From JBHGAV01 sp041946685 (GTDB taxonomy: Bacteria > Acidobacteriota > Terriglobia > Bryobacterales > Bryobacteraceae), in NCBI GenBank assembly GCA_041946685.1, contig JBHGAV010000073.1, positions 1-19,097 of the forward strand: a DNA stretch of 19,097 bases. The letters are read 5' to 3'. The position numbers and the translations under genes are program-made. The notes beneath the pieces are model-generated. The model searched no databases. It saw nothing but the letters and a program-made list of their open reading frames with translations, and was not told the DNA's origin. Below, piece after piece: positions 8,055-15,553 of this stretch (the first letter of the stretch is position 1; the number at the start of each line of letters is the position of its first letter).

Positions 8055-8174
8055 TGGGCGCCGCGGGCGGTGGAATCGGCGGGGACGGTAACAGTGCCGT
8101 CGGTGCTGGACCACGAGGTGGTGGCAATCGATCTGCAGCTGCGACAAGTACCAAGGGTAATAGTACAGAACTAG
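8025..8174 (+). pseudogene. Chimeric relic: S9 peptidase start fused to glycosidase C-terminus
   Basis: The 49-codon frame begins MTFRLWLAAG, like the peptidase at 9173, and continues WAPRAVESAGTVTV then PSVLDHEVVAIDL, which is the C-terminus of the glycosidase ending at 6926. The fusion point is TGGCGGCGGG, present in both parents (9192-9201 and 6826-6835). The reading frame is retained across the join, then runs past the lost stop codon to TAG at 8172-8174. The product has only a fragment of a signal peptide and no catalytic domain. I consider it a deletion remnant of a duplicated segment; translation as a small peptide is possible but unsupported, because its Shine-Dalgarno is damaged. Confidence 0.7.
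8044..8135 (+). repeat. Duplicate of the glycosidase gene 3' end (6826-6923)
   Basis: It is nearly identical to 6826-6923. The differences I see are four single-base changes, one small change where the GGTAAC repeat is shortened by 6 bp, and divergence immediately after ATCTG, just before the parent gene's stop codon. The close match implies a recent duplication or strong conversion. Confidence 0.85.
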
Positions 8175-8196
8175 GGAGAAAAACGATATTCAGATC

Positions 8197-8225
8197 TTGT
8201 TTTCTGAAAGCCAGCAGTGTAGACT
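8197..8225 (+). promoter_or_regulatory. Possible promoter of the second PEP-CTERM gene
   Basis: TTGTTT (8197-8202), a 17-bp spacer and TAGACT (8220-8225) form a weak sigma-70-like element. Transcription would start near 8232 with a leader under 20 nt before ATG 8249. The surrounding DNA is more AT-rich than the rest of the region. Moderate to weak support. Confidence 0.35.
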
Positions 8226-8248
8226 GTCTCCATACTAGGAGGCTGTCG

Positions 8249-9019
8249 ATGCGTAGGGTGTACCTTGTTCCGCTCCTTCTGGCGTGTGTGTGCCTTCCGC
8301 TCAGTGCGACAATCATCACATTCGAGGACTTTACATCCGCCGGTGTACCTTCGGGTGATTGGTCGACGAGCATCAGTTCCGGTTACGGCATCTCGATCCC
8401 CGGGACCGGCGTCGCCGTCTTCTCCAGGTCAGCGAGCGCGCCGGGCGGCACGGCCAGCCTCACGTACACCCCTATCGTCAGTGGCGATTTCCTGGCGGTC
8501 GGCGTGGTAGACAGCTACTCGCTTGTGAATGGCACCTCGATGGTGTTGGAAGCTCATTGGTCGGGGGGGAGTGACCTTTTCACCGCTGCCATCAATCAAG
8601 CGGGAGGCGTAGTCCGGCAGATGGCCGGTAACAGCCTGACGGCGGAGTTTCCTTCAGCGCCCTTTTCGTCGCCCAACGCGGTACTCGTTCTCTACCGGAC
8701 GGGGAACAACATCCGAGCTGGGGTCATGGGCGACTTGCCGGTGAGCGGGGGCGTGCCGGATTTCAGCGGGCTTGTTCCACTCGGCAACTGGACTGGAGAC
8801 CAGTATCTCGGGGATATGTACCTCTCACTTTCGTTCGGGAGCTTCGGCGCAGCGGGAGATGCATCAGCGAGCGTGGATATTTTCGCCCTTGCAACCCCGC
8901 CATACGCCCCTGACATCATCCCTCCGGCGGCAGGAGAGATACCCGAGCCTGCAACGGCTGTCTTGCTGGGTGGAGGAATGGCTGTAATTCTGTTGCTCCG
9001 CCGGCGGCGAGCCGCGTAG
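8249..9019 (+). CDS. PEP-CTERM sorting-domain protein (256 aa)
   Basis: An exported protein with a Sec signal (MRRVYLVPLLLACVCLPLSA). A beta-rich domain of about 200 residues (ITFEDF near the start, DIFALATPPY near the end) has no enzyme motif I recognise. The anchor at 231-256 consists of IPEPATAV, a hydrophobic segment LLGGGMAVILLL and the basic tail RRRRAA. It should be processed by an exosortase encoded elsewhere. Start ATG 8249 is fixed by AGGAGG at 8237-8242 with a 6-nt spacer and by the signal peptide; the frame is open further upstream only through the chimeric relic. Outside its anchor it does not look like a copy of the first PEP-CTERM protein. Confidence 0.88.
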   Translation: MRRVYLVPLLLACVCLPLSATIITFEDFTSAGVPSGDWSTSISSGYGISIPGTGVAVFSRSASAPGGTASLTYTPIVSGDFLAVGVVDSYSLVNGTSMVLEAHWSGGSDLFTAAINQAGGVVRQMAGNSLTAEFPSAPFSSPNAVLVLYRTGNNIRAGVMGDLPVSGGVPDFSGLVPLGNWTGDQYLGDMYLSLSFGSFGAAGDASASVDIFALATPPYAPDIIPPAAGEIPEPATAVLLGGGMAVILLLRRRRAA

Positions 9020-9086
9020 AGTTTCAAAGTTCTCGGATTCCAAGACGGCTGTGGGGGTGGGGTGCGTCACTACTGACCCGGGGCTG

Positions 9087-9201
9087 TTGACGGCAACACT
9101 AACCACAGCGTTACGATGGGCAGGGTTAACGCTGCCGGACGCTATCGGCAGCATTAACCGTCAGGAGAACCGATGACTATCCGTTTGTGGTTGGCGGCGG
9201 G
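9087..9201 (+). repeat. Leader repeat, copy 3 (in front of the intact S9 peptidase)
   Basis: This is the only copy followed by a full-length gene and has the best-preserved sequence and structure. It contains TTGACG (9087-9092) and TACGAT (9112-9117) at 19-bp spacing, two overlapping inverted repeats (9106-9158), and AGGAG (9163-9167) 5 nt before ATG 9173. The homology with copy 2 continues through the first ten codons. Confidence 0.8.
9106..9158 (+). promoter_or_regulatory. Overlapping alternative hairpins in the S9 peptidase leader
   Basis: CAGCGTTA (9106-9113) is the exact reverse complement of TAACGCTG (9127-9134). The second arm is also part of GTTAACGCTGCCG (9125-9137), which pairs at 12 of 13 positions with CGGCAGCATTAAC (9146-9158) around an 8-nt loop. 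The two stems cannot form together. The second stem ends 4 nt before the Shine-Dalgarno, as in translational or transcriptional switches. No known riboswitch family is recognised, and the regulatory role is inference. Confidence 0.45.
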
Positions 9202-11308
9202 TGTGTGTCTGGCTGCAGCACAGGCGGCGGAGCAGAGCGGTTTCACCATCGAACAGGCCATGGGTGCGCCGTTTGCGAGCGAACTCACGGCGGCGCCGCA
9301 GGGGACGCGGCTGGCGTGGGTGTTCAACGAGCAAGGGGCTCGCAACATCTGGCTGGCCGAAGGGCCGGCGTACAAGGCACGGCGGCTGACCGGCTACGCA
9401 GCGGATGACGGGCAGGAGCTGTCCGGGCTGCGGTGGACGCCGGACGCAAGGTCCATCGTCTTCGTGCGCGGAGGCGCGGTGGGGCGCGAGGGCAACTATC
9501 CCAATCCGCTGAGCAGGCCGGAAGGGGCCGAGCAGGCCATTTGGGTCGTGGCGGCGGCGGGAGGCGTACCGCGGCGGCTGGACGAGGGGTCGTCGCCCGC
9601 CGTTTCGCCCAAGGGGGACCAGGTCGCGTACGTGAAGAAGGGGCAGATCTGGACGGCGCAACTGGCGGGGCCGCCCAAGCCCGCGCAGTTGTTCAAGGCG
9701 CGGGGGAACTGCGGCTCGCCAACGTGGAACCCCGCGGGGACGGCGCTGGCCTTCGTGAGCGCCAGGGACGACCACAGCTTCATAGGTGTGTACAACTTCA
9801 CGGCAGGGACGCTCAGGTACCTGGACCCGAGCGTGGACCGGGACAGCGATCCGGCCTGGTCGGCGGACGGGACGCGGATTGCGTTCCTGCGTATTCCTAA
9901 CGCGCGGGTGCTGGCGCTGTTCGGACCGAAGCGGAGCGCGGAGCCGTGGTCAATCCGGGTGGCGGAGGCGGAAAGCGGCGCAGGACGCGAGGTCTGGAGG
10001 ACGAAAGAAGGCCGCGGGAGCGTGTTTCGGGGCATAACGGCTGAAAATCAACTGCTTTGGGCCTCGGGCGACAGGATCGTGTTTCCGTGGGAGGGCGACG
10101 GTTGGACGCACCTGTACTCGGCCCCGGCGGCTGGGGGCGAAGCCGTGCTGCTGACTCCGGGAGCGCACGAGGTGGAGCATGCCACAGTCACAACGGACGG
10201 AAGACAGGTGTTGTACTCCTCCAACCTGGGCGATCCGGAACGGCGGCACATCTGGAGGGTAGCGGCGGCGGGAGGAACGCCGGAGAGATTGACCGCGGGC
10301 GGCGGAATCGAGTGGTCGCCGGTGGGGGTGGGCACCAGCGTGGCGTTTCTGCGCTCGGACGCGCGGCAGCCGGGGCGACCGTTCGTGCTGGTGGAGGGGA
10401 AGCCCAGGGACATTGCGCCGGAGGTTGTGCCGAAGGATTTCCCTGCGGAGAGGCTGGCGGAGCCGCAGCCCGTAAGTTTCAAGGCCGCCGACGGGATGGA
10501 GATCCGCGGCCAGATCTTCCTGCCGCACGGGGGAGAGAAGGGGGAACGGAGGCCTGCGGTTGTCTTCCTCCACGGCGGCTCACGGCGGCAGATGCTGCTG
10601 GGGTGGCACGGCATGGACTACTACCACAACACTTACGCGTTCAATCAGTACATGGCGAGCCGGGGCTACGTGGTGTTGTCGGTGAACTACCGGAGCGGCA
10701 CGGGATACGGGATGGAGTTCCGCGAGGCTCTCAGCTACGGCGCGACGGGGGCGAGCGAGTTCCACGATGTCATCGGGGCGGGCCGATATCTGAGAAGCAG
10801 GGCAGACGTAGACCCCAAGCGGATCGGGCTTTGGGGAGGGTCTTACGGGGGGTACCTGACCGCGCTGGGGCTGGCGCGCGCATCGGAGACGTTCGCGGCG
10901 GGGGTGGACGTGCACGGGGTACACGACTGGCGCACGGAGACCAGGGTGTTCCTGCCATCCGACGAACTGGCCGTGCAGCAGGAGGCGCTGCGGGTGGCGT
11001 TGGCTTCGTCACCGATGGGGCACGTGAAAGGGTGGAGGGCGCCGGTGCTGCTGATCCACGGGGACGACGACCAGAGCGTTGAGTTCGGGCAGACGGTGCG
11101 GCTGGTGGAGGCGCTGCGCGCGCAACGGGTCGAGTTCGAGCAACTGGTCTTCCCGGACGAGGCGCACGGGTTCCTGTTGCACGCGCGGTGGCTGGAGGCC
11201 TTCCAGCGGGCGGCGGCGTTCTTCGACAAACATCTGCAATGGGACCGTCTCAGGGCCGGGAGACGGTCACCAGGGGATTGTTGCTCGCCCGGCCGTCAAC
11301 CGAAATGA
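9173..11308 (+). CDS. Secreted S9 family (prolyl oligopeptidase / DPP-type) serine peptidase
   Basis: A Sec signal peptide (MTIRLWLAAGVCLAAAQAA) is followed by a TolB/DPP-IV-like beta-propeller (about 30-420, repeated SPxWSxDGxxIAF-type blades) and an alpha/beta hydrolase domain (about 430-690). The catalytic triad is visible: Ser557 in GGSYGG, Asp633 in HGDDDQSV and His665 in DEAHGF. It probably removes dipeptides or cleaves short peptides outside the cytoplasm. Start ATG 9173 has AGGAG 5 nt upstream and sits directly after leader repeat copy 3. The natural end of the domain is near FFDKHLQ (683-689). The last 21 residues are encoded by a hairpin and by the antisense of the convergent gene, so they are probably not a conserved part of the enzyme. 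The two genes overlap tail to tail by 59 bp. Confidence 0.92.
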   Translation: MTIRLWLAAGVCLAAAQAAEQSGFTIEQAMGAPFASELTAAPQGTRLAWVFNEQGARNIWLAEGPAYKARRLTGYAADDGQELSGLRWTPDARSIVFVRGGAVGREGNYPNPLSRPEGAEQAIWVVAAAGGVPRRLDEGSSPAVSPKGDQVAYVKKGQIWTAQLAGPPKPAQLFKARGNCGSPTWNPAGTALAFVSARDDHSFIGVYNFTAGTLRYLDPSVDRDSDPAWSADGTRIAFLRIPNARVLALFGPKRSAEPWSIRVAEAESGAGREVWRTKEGRGSVFRGITAENQLLWASGDRIVFPWEGDGWTHLYSAPAAGGEAVLLTPGAHEVEHATVTTDGRQVLYSSNLGDPERRHIWRVAAAGGTPERLTAGGGIEWSPVGVGTSVAFLRSDARQPGRPFVLVEGKPRDIAPEVVPKDFPAERLAEPQPVSFKAADGMEIRGQIFLPHGGEKGERRPAVVFLHGGSRRQMLLGWHGMDYYHNTYAFNQYMASRGYVVLSVNYRSGTGYGMEFREALSYGATGASEFHDVIGAGRYLRSRADVDPKRIGLWGGSYGGYLTALGLARASETFAAGVDVHGVHDWRTETRVFLPSDELAVQQEALRVALASSPMGHVKGWRAPVLLIHGDDDQSVEFGQTVRLVEALRAQRVEFEQLVFPDEAHGFLLHARWLEAFQRAAAFFDKHLQWDRLRAGRRSPGDCCSPGRQPK
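11243..11268. terminator. Shared hairpin at the convergent gene ends
   Basis: GACCGTCTC (11243-11251), the loop AGGGCCGG and GAGACGGTC (11260-11268) form a perfect 9-bp GC-rich stem. It starts right after the conserved end of the S9 peptidase and contains the stop codon of the minus-strand M6 gene. Its position suggests a bidirectional terminator, but no T-run follows in either direction. Confidence 0.45.
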
Positions 11309-14300
11309 CGAGCGGGTAGCTGCCGGGCGCCAGGTTGGGCACACGGATGTGAAACTGCACGACGCCGGCGCACTGCGGCGTCATGCCGGCCCATTCCACG
11401 GTGGCCGGCTGGCCACCGATGGTAGCCGTGACCGTGCCAACCGGCAAGGAGAGGTCCGGGCCGGGGGCCGCACCGGTTGGAATGGGAGGGGAGACGGCCC
11501 CCTGTCCGGTTCCAAAGACCACGATGAGACCGCCGGCGGGGGCCGGGCCGTCCTTGTTCCACTTCGACGAGTCGTTGTTCCAGGCGACGGCATGATCGCC
11601 GTGCATGAAGATGCCCGGCGCGGCGGCGCCAATTTGAATCCTGCCGATCATGGCTGGGATCCCGTTGTTGGTCACGGCGACCGTCGCGGGACCGGGAGCC
11701 GTTTCGTAAGGAATCTGAATGTTGATCTGGCCCGCGCTGACGAAATGCAGGGGAGCGGGGACCCCATTTACAGTGACGGAGACACCGGCGAGAGTGGTGG
11801 GCAGGGGCATGCTCTGCGCGACTTCGGTGCGGGGCGCGAGGTAGTCCCCATAGATCGCGGCCAGCGAGCCGGGCGCCACGGGGCTGCCGGCGGCGAAGCT
11901 GGCGGCGTTCACCGTATACAGCCCGTTCCAAATGCGGAGCGTGGCCTCCGAGTCGGTCTGGCTGAGAATCTGCACATTCCAGCCATATTGGCCGCCAACG
12001 CTGAGGGGATTGCCGTCGCCGCCAGGAACACCCATGGCTTGGTTCTCGCCGCGGAATGTGCATCCGAGGGTCCCGAGGCTGGTGTAGGTCCAGCAATCAT
12101 AGAGAACTTCTTCATCCCCGGTGTAGCCGGGCGCTTTGGCGGCGTAAGGCTTCGTGGACGGGATGACCACACTCGAGTCCCACTGGCGGGTGATCCAGCG
12201 CAGAGGGGTGGCTTCGTTCGGCCCGGGGCTGACCAGTTCGAGGCCGGGGTAGTAGCCGAGGCTGTCACTGAAGCGGCTGACCGCCGGACGGCCGGGATAG
12301 TCCACGCCGCTTCGGGCAAAAGGAACGCTGTCAACTTTGCTGAACGTGGCGTCTCGCATGAGGCCACGCGAGTAGTGGTTGGCGCCCTCGTTGTCGAAGC
12401 CGGCGCTGACGAGGCTGGGGATACGGTAAGGCTCGGGATGGGCGTCCACGACCAGCATGCGGCCCTTGGGGCCGAAGCTGGGCGGGTCGAACAGGTAGTG
12501 TCCGATCTCGTTGTCGGCGTAGCGTTCGTTGTTGTACCAAACGAGCAGGCCGGTGTTGGCGGGTCCGTAGCGCCAGCGCGCGTCGCCCAGGCCGCCGTCG
12601 GCCCCTCCGGTTGCGCTGACATTGCGCCACTGGAGGTAGTAGGCGTGCTTGAACTGGATCGAACCGTCGTTGCTGGCCCAGGGGCCGGTGAAACGCCAGT
12701 TCGAGTCGCCGGACTCGGCGCCGTCGAAAAAGACCTGGGCTCCGCCTGCGGTGATCCTGATGTTGTCCAGGTAGACACCCTGGTAGATGACAGCAGGGTC
12801 GGTCATATACCAGAAACGCAGCAGGACCTGTTTTCCCGCATAGGCGCTAATGTCGAAGGTCTCGGTGGTAGAGCTCGGGAAGCCGGGGCTCTTGCCGGTG
12901 AAGCCGCCGATTCCGGCGGCGCACAGGTCGTCCGGAAAGCCCTGGCCGCCACCAAACCAAGTCCGGGCATGCTGGCAAGTCGTGTGGGCGTTGACGAGGG
13001 TTGTCCAGGTCCGGCCAGCGTCCTGAGAGAGTTGAACCCAGAAGTAATCCCACTCGTTCTCGATGTTGTAGGCGGTGTTGAAGGACAAAGTGACGGGCTG
13101 CGAAGCAGGCAGCGCCACAGGAGTGGCCAATGTCATCAAGGAGTTGGTTTCGCCCTGCTGGCCTCCCCACCACTGGCGGGCGCCCGCGGGCCGAACGGGA
13201 AGATCGGAGCGGCCGTCCGGGAGCAGGATCTTAACACCCTTGTAGCCACTGGTGCCGGCGGGAGCGGCGCTGGCCTGCTTGAGCGTCACGGTGTATTCGC
13301 GGGTCGGATCGGAGATCACCAAGGGATTGAGCCATCCCCAGTAGTCGAGGTGCCAGGGATCCATGGCAGAAGGAGATGTGCCAATTGGCACGCCGACCCA
13401 ACTGTCCGACATGACGGTCCAGAATCCGCCGCTGTCGTTGCCGCTGTAGTAAGTAGGGTCCCGCGGGTAGAGGTCGTCGGCGCCGAGACCGTGCCCGAAC
13501 TCGTGGACAAGCGTAGCCAGGCCCGTGTCCTCGGGCATCATCAGATAGGGTCCGGCGGAAATGCCCGGCGCCACCTGATACAAAGGACCAAGGGAGCCTG
13601 AGTGCGGCCAGATGGTCGCCTCGCCGTATGTGGTGCGGTTGAGCAACGTGCTGCCGACGGACTCGCCGATGCCCGCGTGGATAATCCAGAGGTGGTCAAT
13701 GATCCCGTCCTTGTCCTGATCATACTGGGCCCAATTGAAGGCGGGGTTGGCCCGCTTGACGGCCTCGATGGCATCGCCGACGAGGCTGTCGTCGGTCCCA
13801 CCCTCGGGGATGGCGCCCGCGTCCTGGGGCTCGACCGCATTGGTGGAGTTCCTGCCCGGACACTGATCGGCGCCGTACCACCAGATCGAGTGCGGAACCT
13901 GCACCCAACCCACCACATCGGCGATGAGCCGGTACGTGCCGCCGGACATGTCCTGGTAGTAAGCGCTGACGCTGCGGCCGGTGAGGTCTTCATTGACCTG
14001 CGAGCCGTCCTGGCGCGCGAACTGATACTTGACGCCGTTGCCGGAGATCAGGCTTTCGTAGTATTGCCGGTTGAAGTCCTGGACCCAGATGCTGTCGCCG
14101 CTGGCGTCGGAGGCCGAGCGAGGCTTCTCAATCTGGTTGTGCAGCGGGCCGGTGTAGGTGTACCAGGTGGGGCCGGTGATGTTGTACTTCTGGACGATGG
14201 CCGAGCAGTCCCCAAGGGTCCCGGTCCATTCCGAGGTATCGGCCTTGCCGATCGGGTCCCAGGTGGATTTGTTCGCGCCGGTGGGGATGAACTGGAACCG

Positions 14301-14576
14301 GTCGGTTCCTCCGAACTCGACCAGGATCACCAGAGCGCGGCCCGTTCCGCTGAGCGCGGCCACTTCGGCGGGGCGGCCTTGGGCGGTTGCGGGCCGGCGT
14401 CGCTGATCTTCCACCTGGCGCATGCGCTCGCGCCAGCGGGCGGCCTGGACGGGGTTGGGAACGTCAACACGTCCGCCTTGTCTTGCGGCGGCTTCCTCAG
14501 CGCCGAGGCGTAGAGTGAACAAAGCAGACAGAGCCAGAATCTGAATGGATAGGAGCATGTACGGACGGTGTGACAT
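11250..14576 (-). CDS. Secreted M6 (immune inhibitor A-like) metalloprotease with TIGR03437 C-terminus
   Basis: The protein has 1108 residues. A signal peptide (SIQILALSALFTLRLGAEEA region) is followed by an M6 catalytic domain (about 80-430) with a calcium-type loop YDQDKDGIIDHLW and the zinc motif HEFGHGLGADD (His358, Glu359, His362, Asp near 367). A long immune-inhibitor-A-like beta region follows (about 470-870). A C-terminal TIGR03437 domain begins at about 889 (NAASFAAGSPVAPGSLAAIY, GQINIQIPYE). It would digest proteins outside the cell. ATG 14576 is chosen because the signal peptide begins there; the frame is open 37 codons further upstream and no strong Shine-Dalgarno is present, so the start is uncertain. 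The gene is divergent from aqpZ and overlaps the S9 peptidase end. The same C-terminal domain occurs in the gene ending at 1800. Confidence 0.9.
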   Translation of the reverse strand: MSHRPYMLLSIQILALSALFTLRLGAEEAAARQGGRVDVPNPVQAARWRERMRQVEDQRRRPATAQGRPAEVAALSGTGRALVILVEFGGTDRFQFIPTGANKSTWDPIGKADTSEWTGTLGDCSAIVQKYNITGPTWYTYTGPLHNQIEKPRSASDASGDSIWVQDFNRQYYESLISGNGVKYQFARQDGSQVNEDLTGRSVSAYYQDMSGGTYRLIADVVGWVQVPHSIWWYGADQCPGRNSTNAVEPQDAGAIPEGGTDDSLVGDAIEAVKRANPAFNWAQYDQDKDGIIDHLWIIHAGIGESVGSTLLNRTTYGEATIWPHSGSLGPLYQVAPGISAGPYLMMPEDTGLATLVHEFGHGLGADDLYPRDPTYYSGNDSGGFWTVMSDSWVGVPIGTSPSAMDPWHLDYWGWLNPLVISDPTREYTVTLKQASAAPAGTSGYKGVKILLPDGRSDLPVRPAGARQWWGGQQGETNSLMTLATPVALPASQPVTLSFNTAYNIENEWDYFWVQLSQDAGRTWTTLVNAHTTCQHARTWFGGGQGFPDDLCAAGIGGFTGKSPGFPSSTTETFDISAYAGKQVLLRFWYMTDPAVIYQGVYLDNIRITAGGAQVFFDGAESGDSNWRFTGPWASNDGSIQFKHAYYLQWRNVSATGGADGGLGDARWRYGPANTGLLVWYNNERYADNEIGHYLFDPPSFGPKGRMLVVDAHPEPYRIPSLVSAGFDNEGANHYSRGLMRDATFSKVDSVPFARSGVDYPGRPAVSRFSDSLGYYPGLELVSPGPNEATPLRWITRQWDSSVVIPSTKPYAAKAPGYTGDEEVLYDCWTYTSLGTLGCTFRGENQAMGVPGGDGNPLSVGGQYGWNVQILSQTDSEATLRIWNGLYTVNAASFAAGSPVAPGSLAAIYGDYLAPRTEVAQSMPLPTTLAGVSVTVNGVPAPLHFVSAGQINIQIPYETAPGPATVAVTNNGIPAMIGRIQIGAAAPGIFMHGDHAVAWNNDSSKWNKDGPAPAGGLIVVFGTGQGAVSPPIPTGAAPGPDLSLPVGTVTATIGGQPATVEWAGMTPQCAGVVQFHIRVPNLAPGSYPLVISVDGRASNNPLVTVSRP

Positions 14577-14787
14577 GGCGTTTCGGATCTTCGGGAAGTA
14601 GAATTCTACGCGCGAATCCACAGTATACAGCCATCGGCGCGCCACGAGACTCAAGATTGGGACTACACTGGAGAGCGGCTGGGACACCGAACCGGGGATC
14701 CTGGGCAGGCATCAAACCCGGGCGTCACGAAGCGGGGCCCCGCCCATTAGACGACAAATCACGTCAGCTCGGAAAGGATGGTTATCC
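14577..14787. promoter_or_regulatory. Divergent intergenic region with 12-bp palindrome GTAGAATTCTAC
   Basis: This 211-bp gap must hold the promoters of both the M6 protease gene and aqpZ. A perfect palindrome GTAGAATTCTAC lies at 14598-14609, 22 bp from the protease start codon, and could be an operator. A -10-like TATACT on the minus strand (14622-14627) has no good -35 partner. The aqpZ ribosome-binding site is GAAAGGA, about 10 nt before ATG 14788. Confidence 0.3.
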
Positions 14788-15486
14788 ATGCCACTCGCAA
14801 AGCGATTGTCCGCCGAGTTCCTCGGCACATTCTGGCTCGTTCTTGGCGGTTGCGGCAGCGCGGTGCTCGCCGCAGCGTTTCCAGTGGTCGGCATCGGCCT
14901 CCTTGGTGTCTCACTGGCCTTCGGACTCACCGTCTTGACCATGGCATTCGCCATCGGGCACATCTCGGGCTGTCACCTCAATCCGGCCGTCACGCTGGGG
15001 CTGTGCGTCGGGAGGAGATTCCCGGCCAAGGAGGTTGTGCCCTACTGGGCGGCCCAGGTGGTCGGCGCGATTGCCGCGGCGGCGATCCTATTCGTGATTG
15101 CCGGCGGAAGGGCCGGCTTCGACGTATCGGCGGGCTTCGCCGCCAACGGGTATGGGATGCACTCACCGGGCGGCTACTCGTTGACGGCGGCGCTGGTGGC
15201 CGAAATCGTGATGACCTGCTTCTTCCTGCTGGTGATTCTGGGGGCCACGGACCGCCGGGCACCCTCCGGGTTCGCGCCCATAGCGATCGGCCTCTGCCTC
15301 ACATTGATACACCTGGTCAGTATTCCCGTGACGAACACATCGGTGAACCCGGCCCGGAGCACGGGACAGGCCATCTTTGTCGGCGGCTGGGCGATCGAGC
15401 AGCTCTGGGTCTTCTGGCTCGCGCCGCTGGTTGGAGGCGTGATCGGCGGCATCGTCTACCCGCTGGTTGCGAAGGAAGAGGAATAG
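14788..15486 (+). CDS. aqpZ: Aquaporin Z-type water channel (MIP family)
   Basis: An inner-membrane channel for water. At 232 residues it matches the bacterial AqpZ length and has six transmembrane helices plus two half-helices. Both signature loops are present: HLNPAV in the first half and SVNPAR in the second. The selectivity-filter residues of water-specific channels can be assigned: Phe in SLAFGLT, His in TLIHLV, Thr in the TNTSVNPAR loop and the Arg of NPAR. This favours AqpZ over the glycerol facilitator GlpF, which is also longer and has Asp after the second NPA-Arg. The gene is divergent from the M6 protease and is followed after 67 bp by a DUF4332 gene on the same strand. Confidence 0.93.
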   Translation: MPLAKRLSAEFLGTFWLVLGGCGSAVLAAAFPVVGIGLLGVSLAFGLTVLTMAFAIGHISGCHLNPAVTLGLCVGRRFPAKEVVPYWAAQVVGAIAAAAILFVIAGGRAGFDVSAGFAANGYGMHSPGGYSLTAALVAEIVMTCFFLLVILGATDRRAPSGFAPIAIGLCLTLIHLVSIPVTNTSVNPARSTGQAIFVGGWAIEQLWVFWLAPLVGGVIGGIVYPLVAKEEE

Positions 15487-15553
15487 CGCGCGGCAGGTTC
15501 AGGCCGGGCGTGAGACGGTTTGACGAAGCATGGAGAAATGATAGGGGCTACCA

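Larger units (their letters stand above)
7666..8248. other. 583-bp divergent intergenic region between the two PEP-CTERM genes
   Basis: The left part (7666-7770) holds the ribosome-binding site and promoter of the minus-strand PEP-CTERM gene. From 7771 to 7938 I see no gene, repeat or clear signal. From 7939 it contains leader repeat copy 2, then the chimeric relic to 8174, then the promoter and AGGAGG ribosome-binding site of the plus-strand PEP-CTERM gene. No RNA gene was recognised. Confidence 0.6.

Noticed and set aside
9116..9157. 13-codon leader peptide in copy 3 (MGRVNAAGRYRQH)
   Set aside because: No Shine-Dalgarno precedes it, and copies 1 and 2 have no stop at the same place and change amino acids freely. 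Kept only as part of the hairpin finding.
6921..9201. Leader repeats as IS or MITE ends, or as a CRISPR array
   Set aside because: Copies are in direct orientation, spaced by about 1 kb, include gene starts, and lack terminal inverted repeats, target duplications and a transposase.
11079..13601. 840-codon plus-strand open frame
   Set aside because: It is the antisense shadow of the M6 protease gene and has no domain; the GC-rich code keeps it open. The minus strand has HEFGH and the family architecture.
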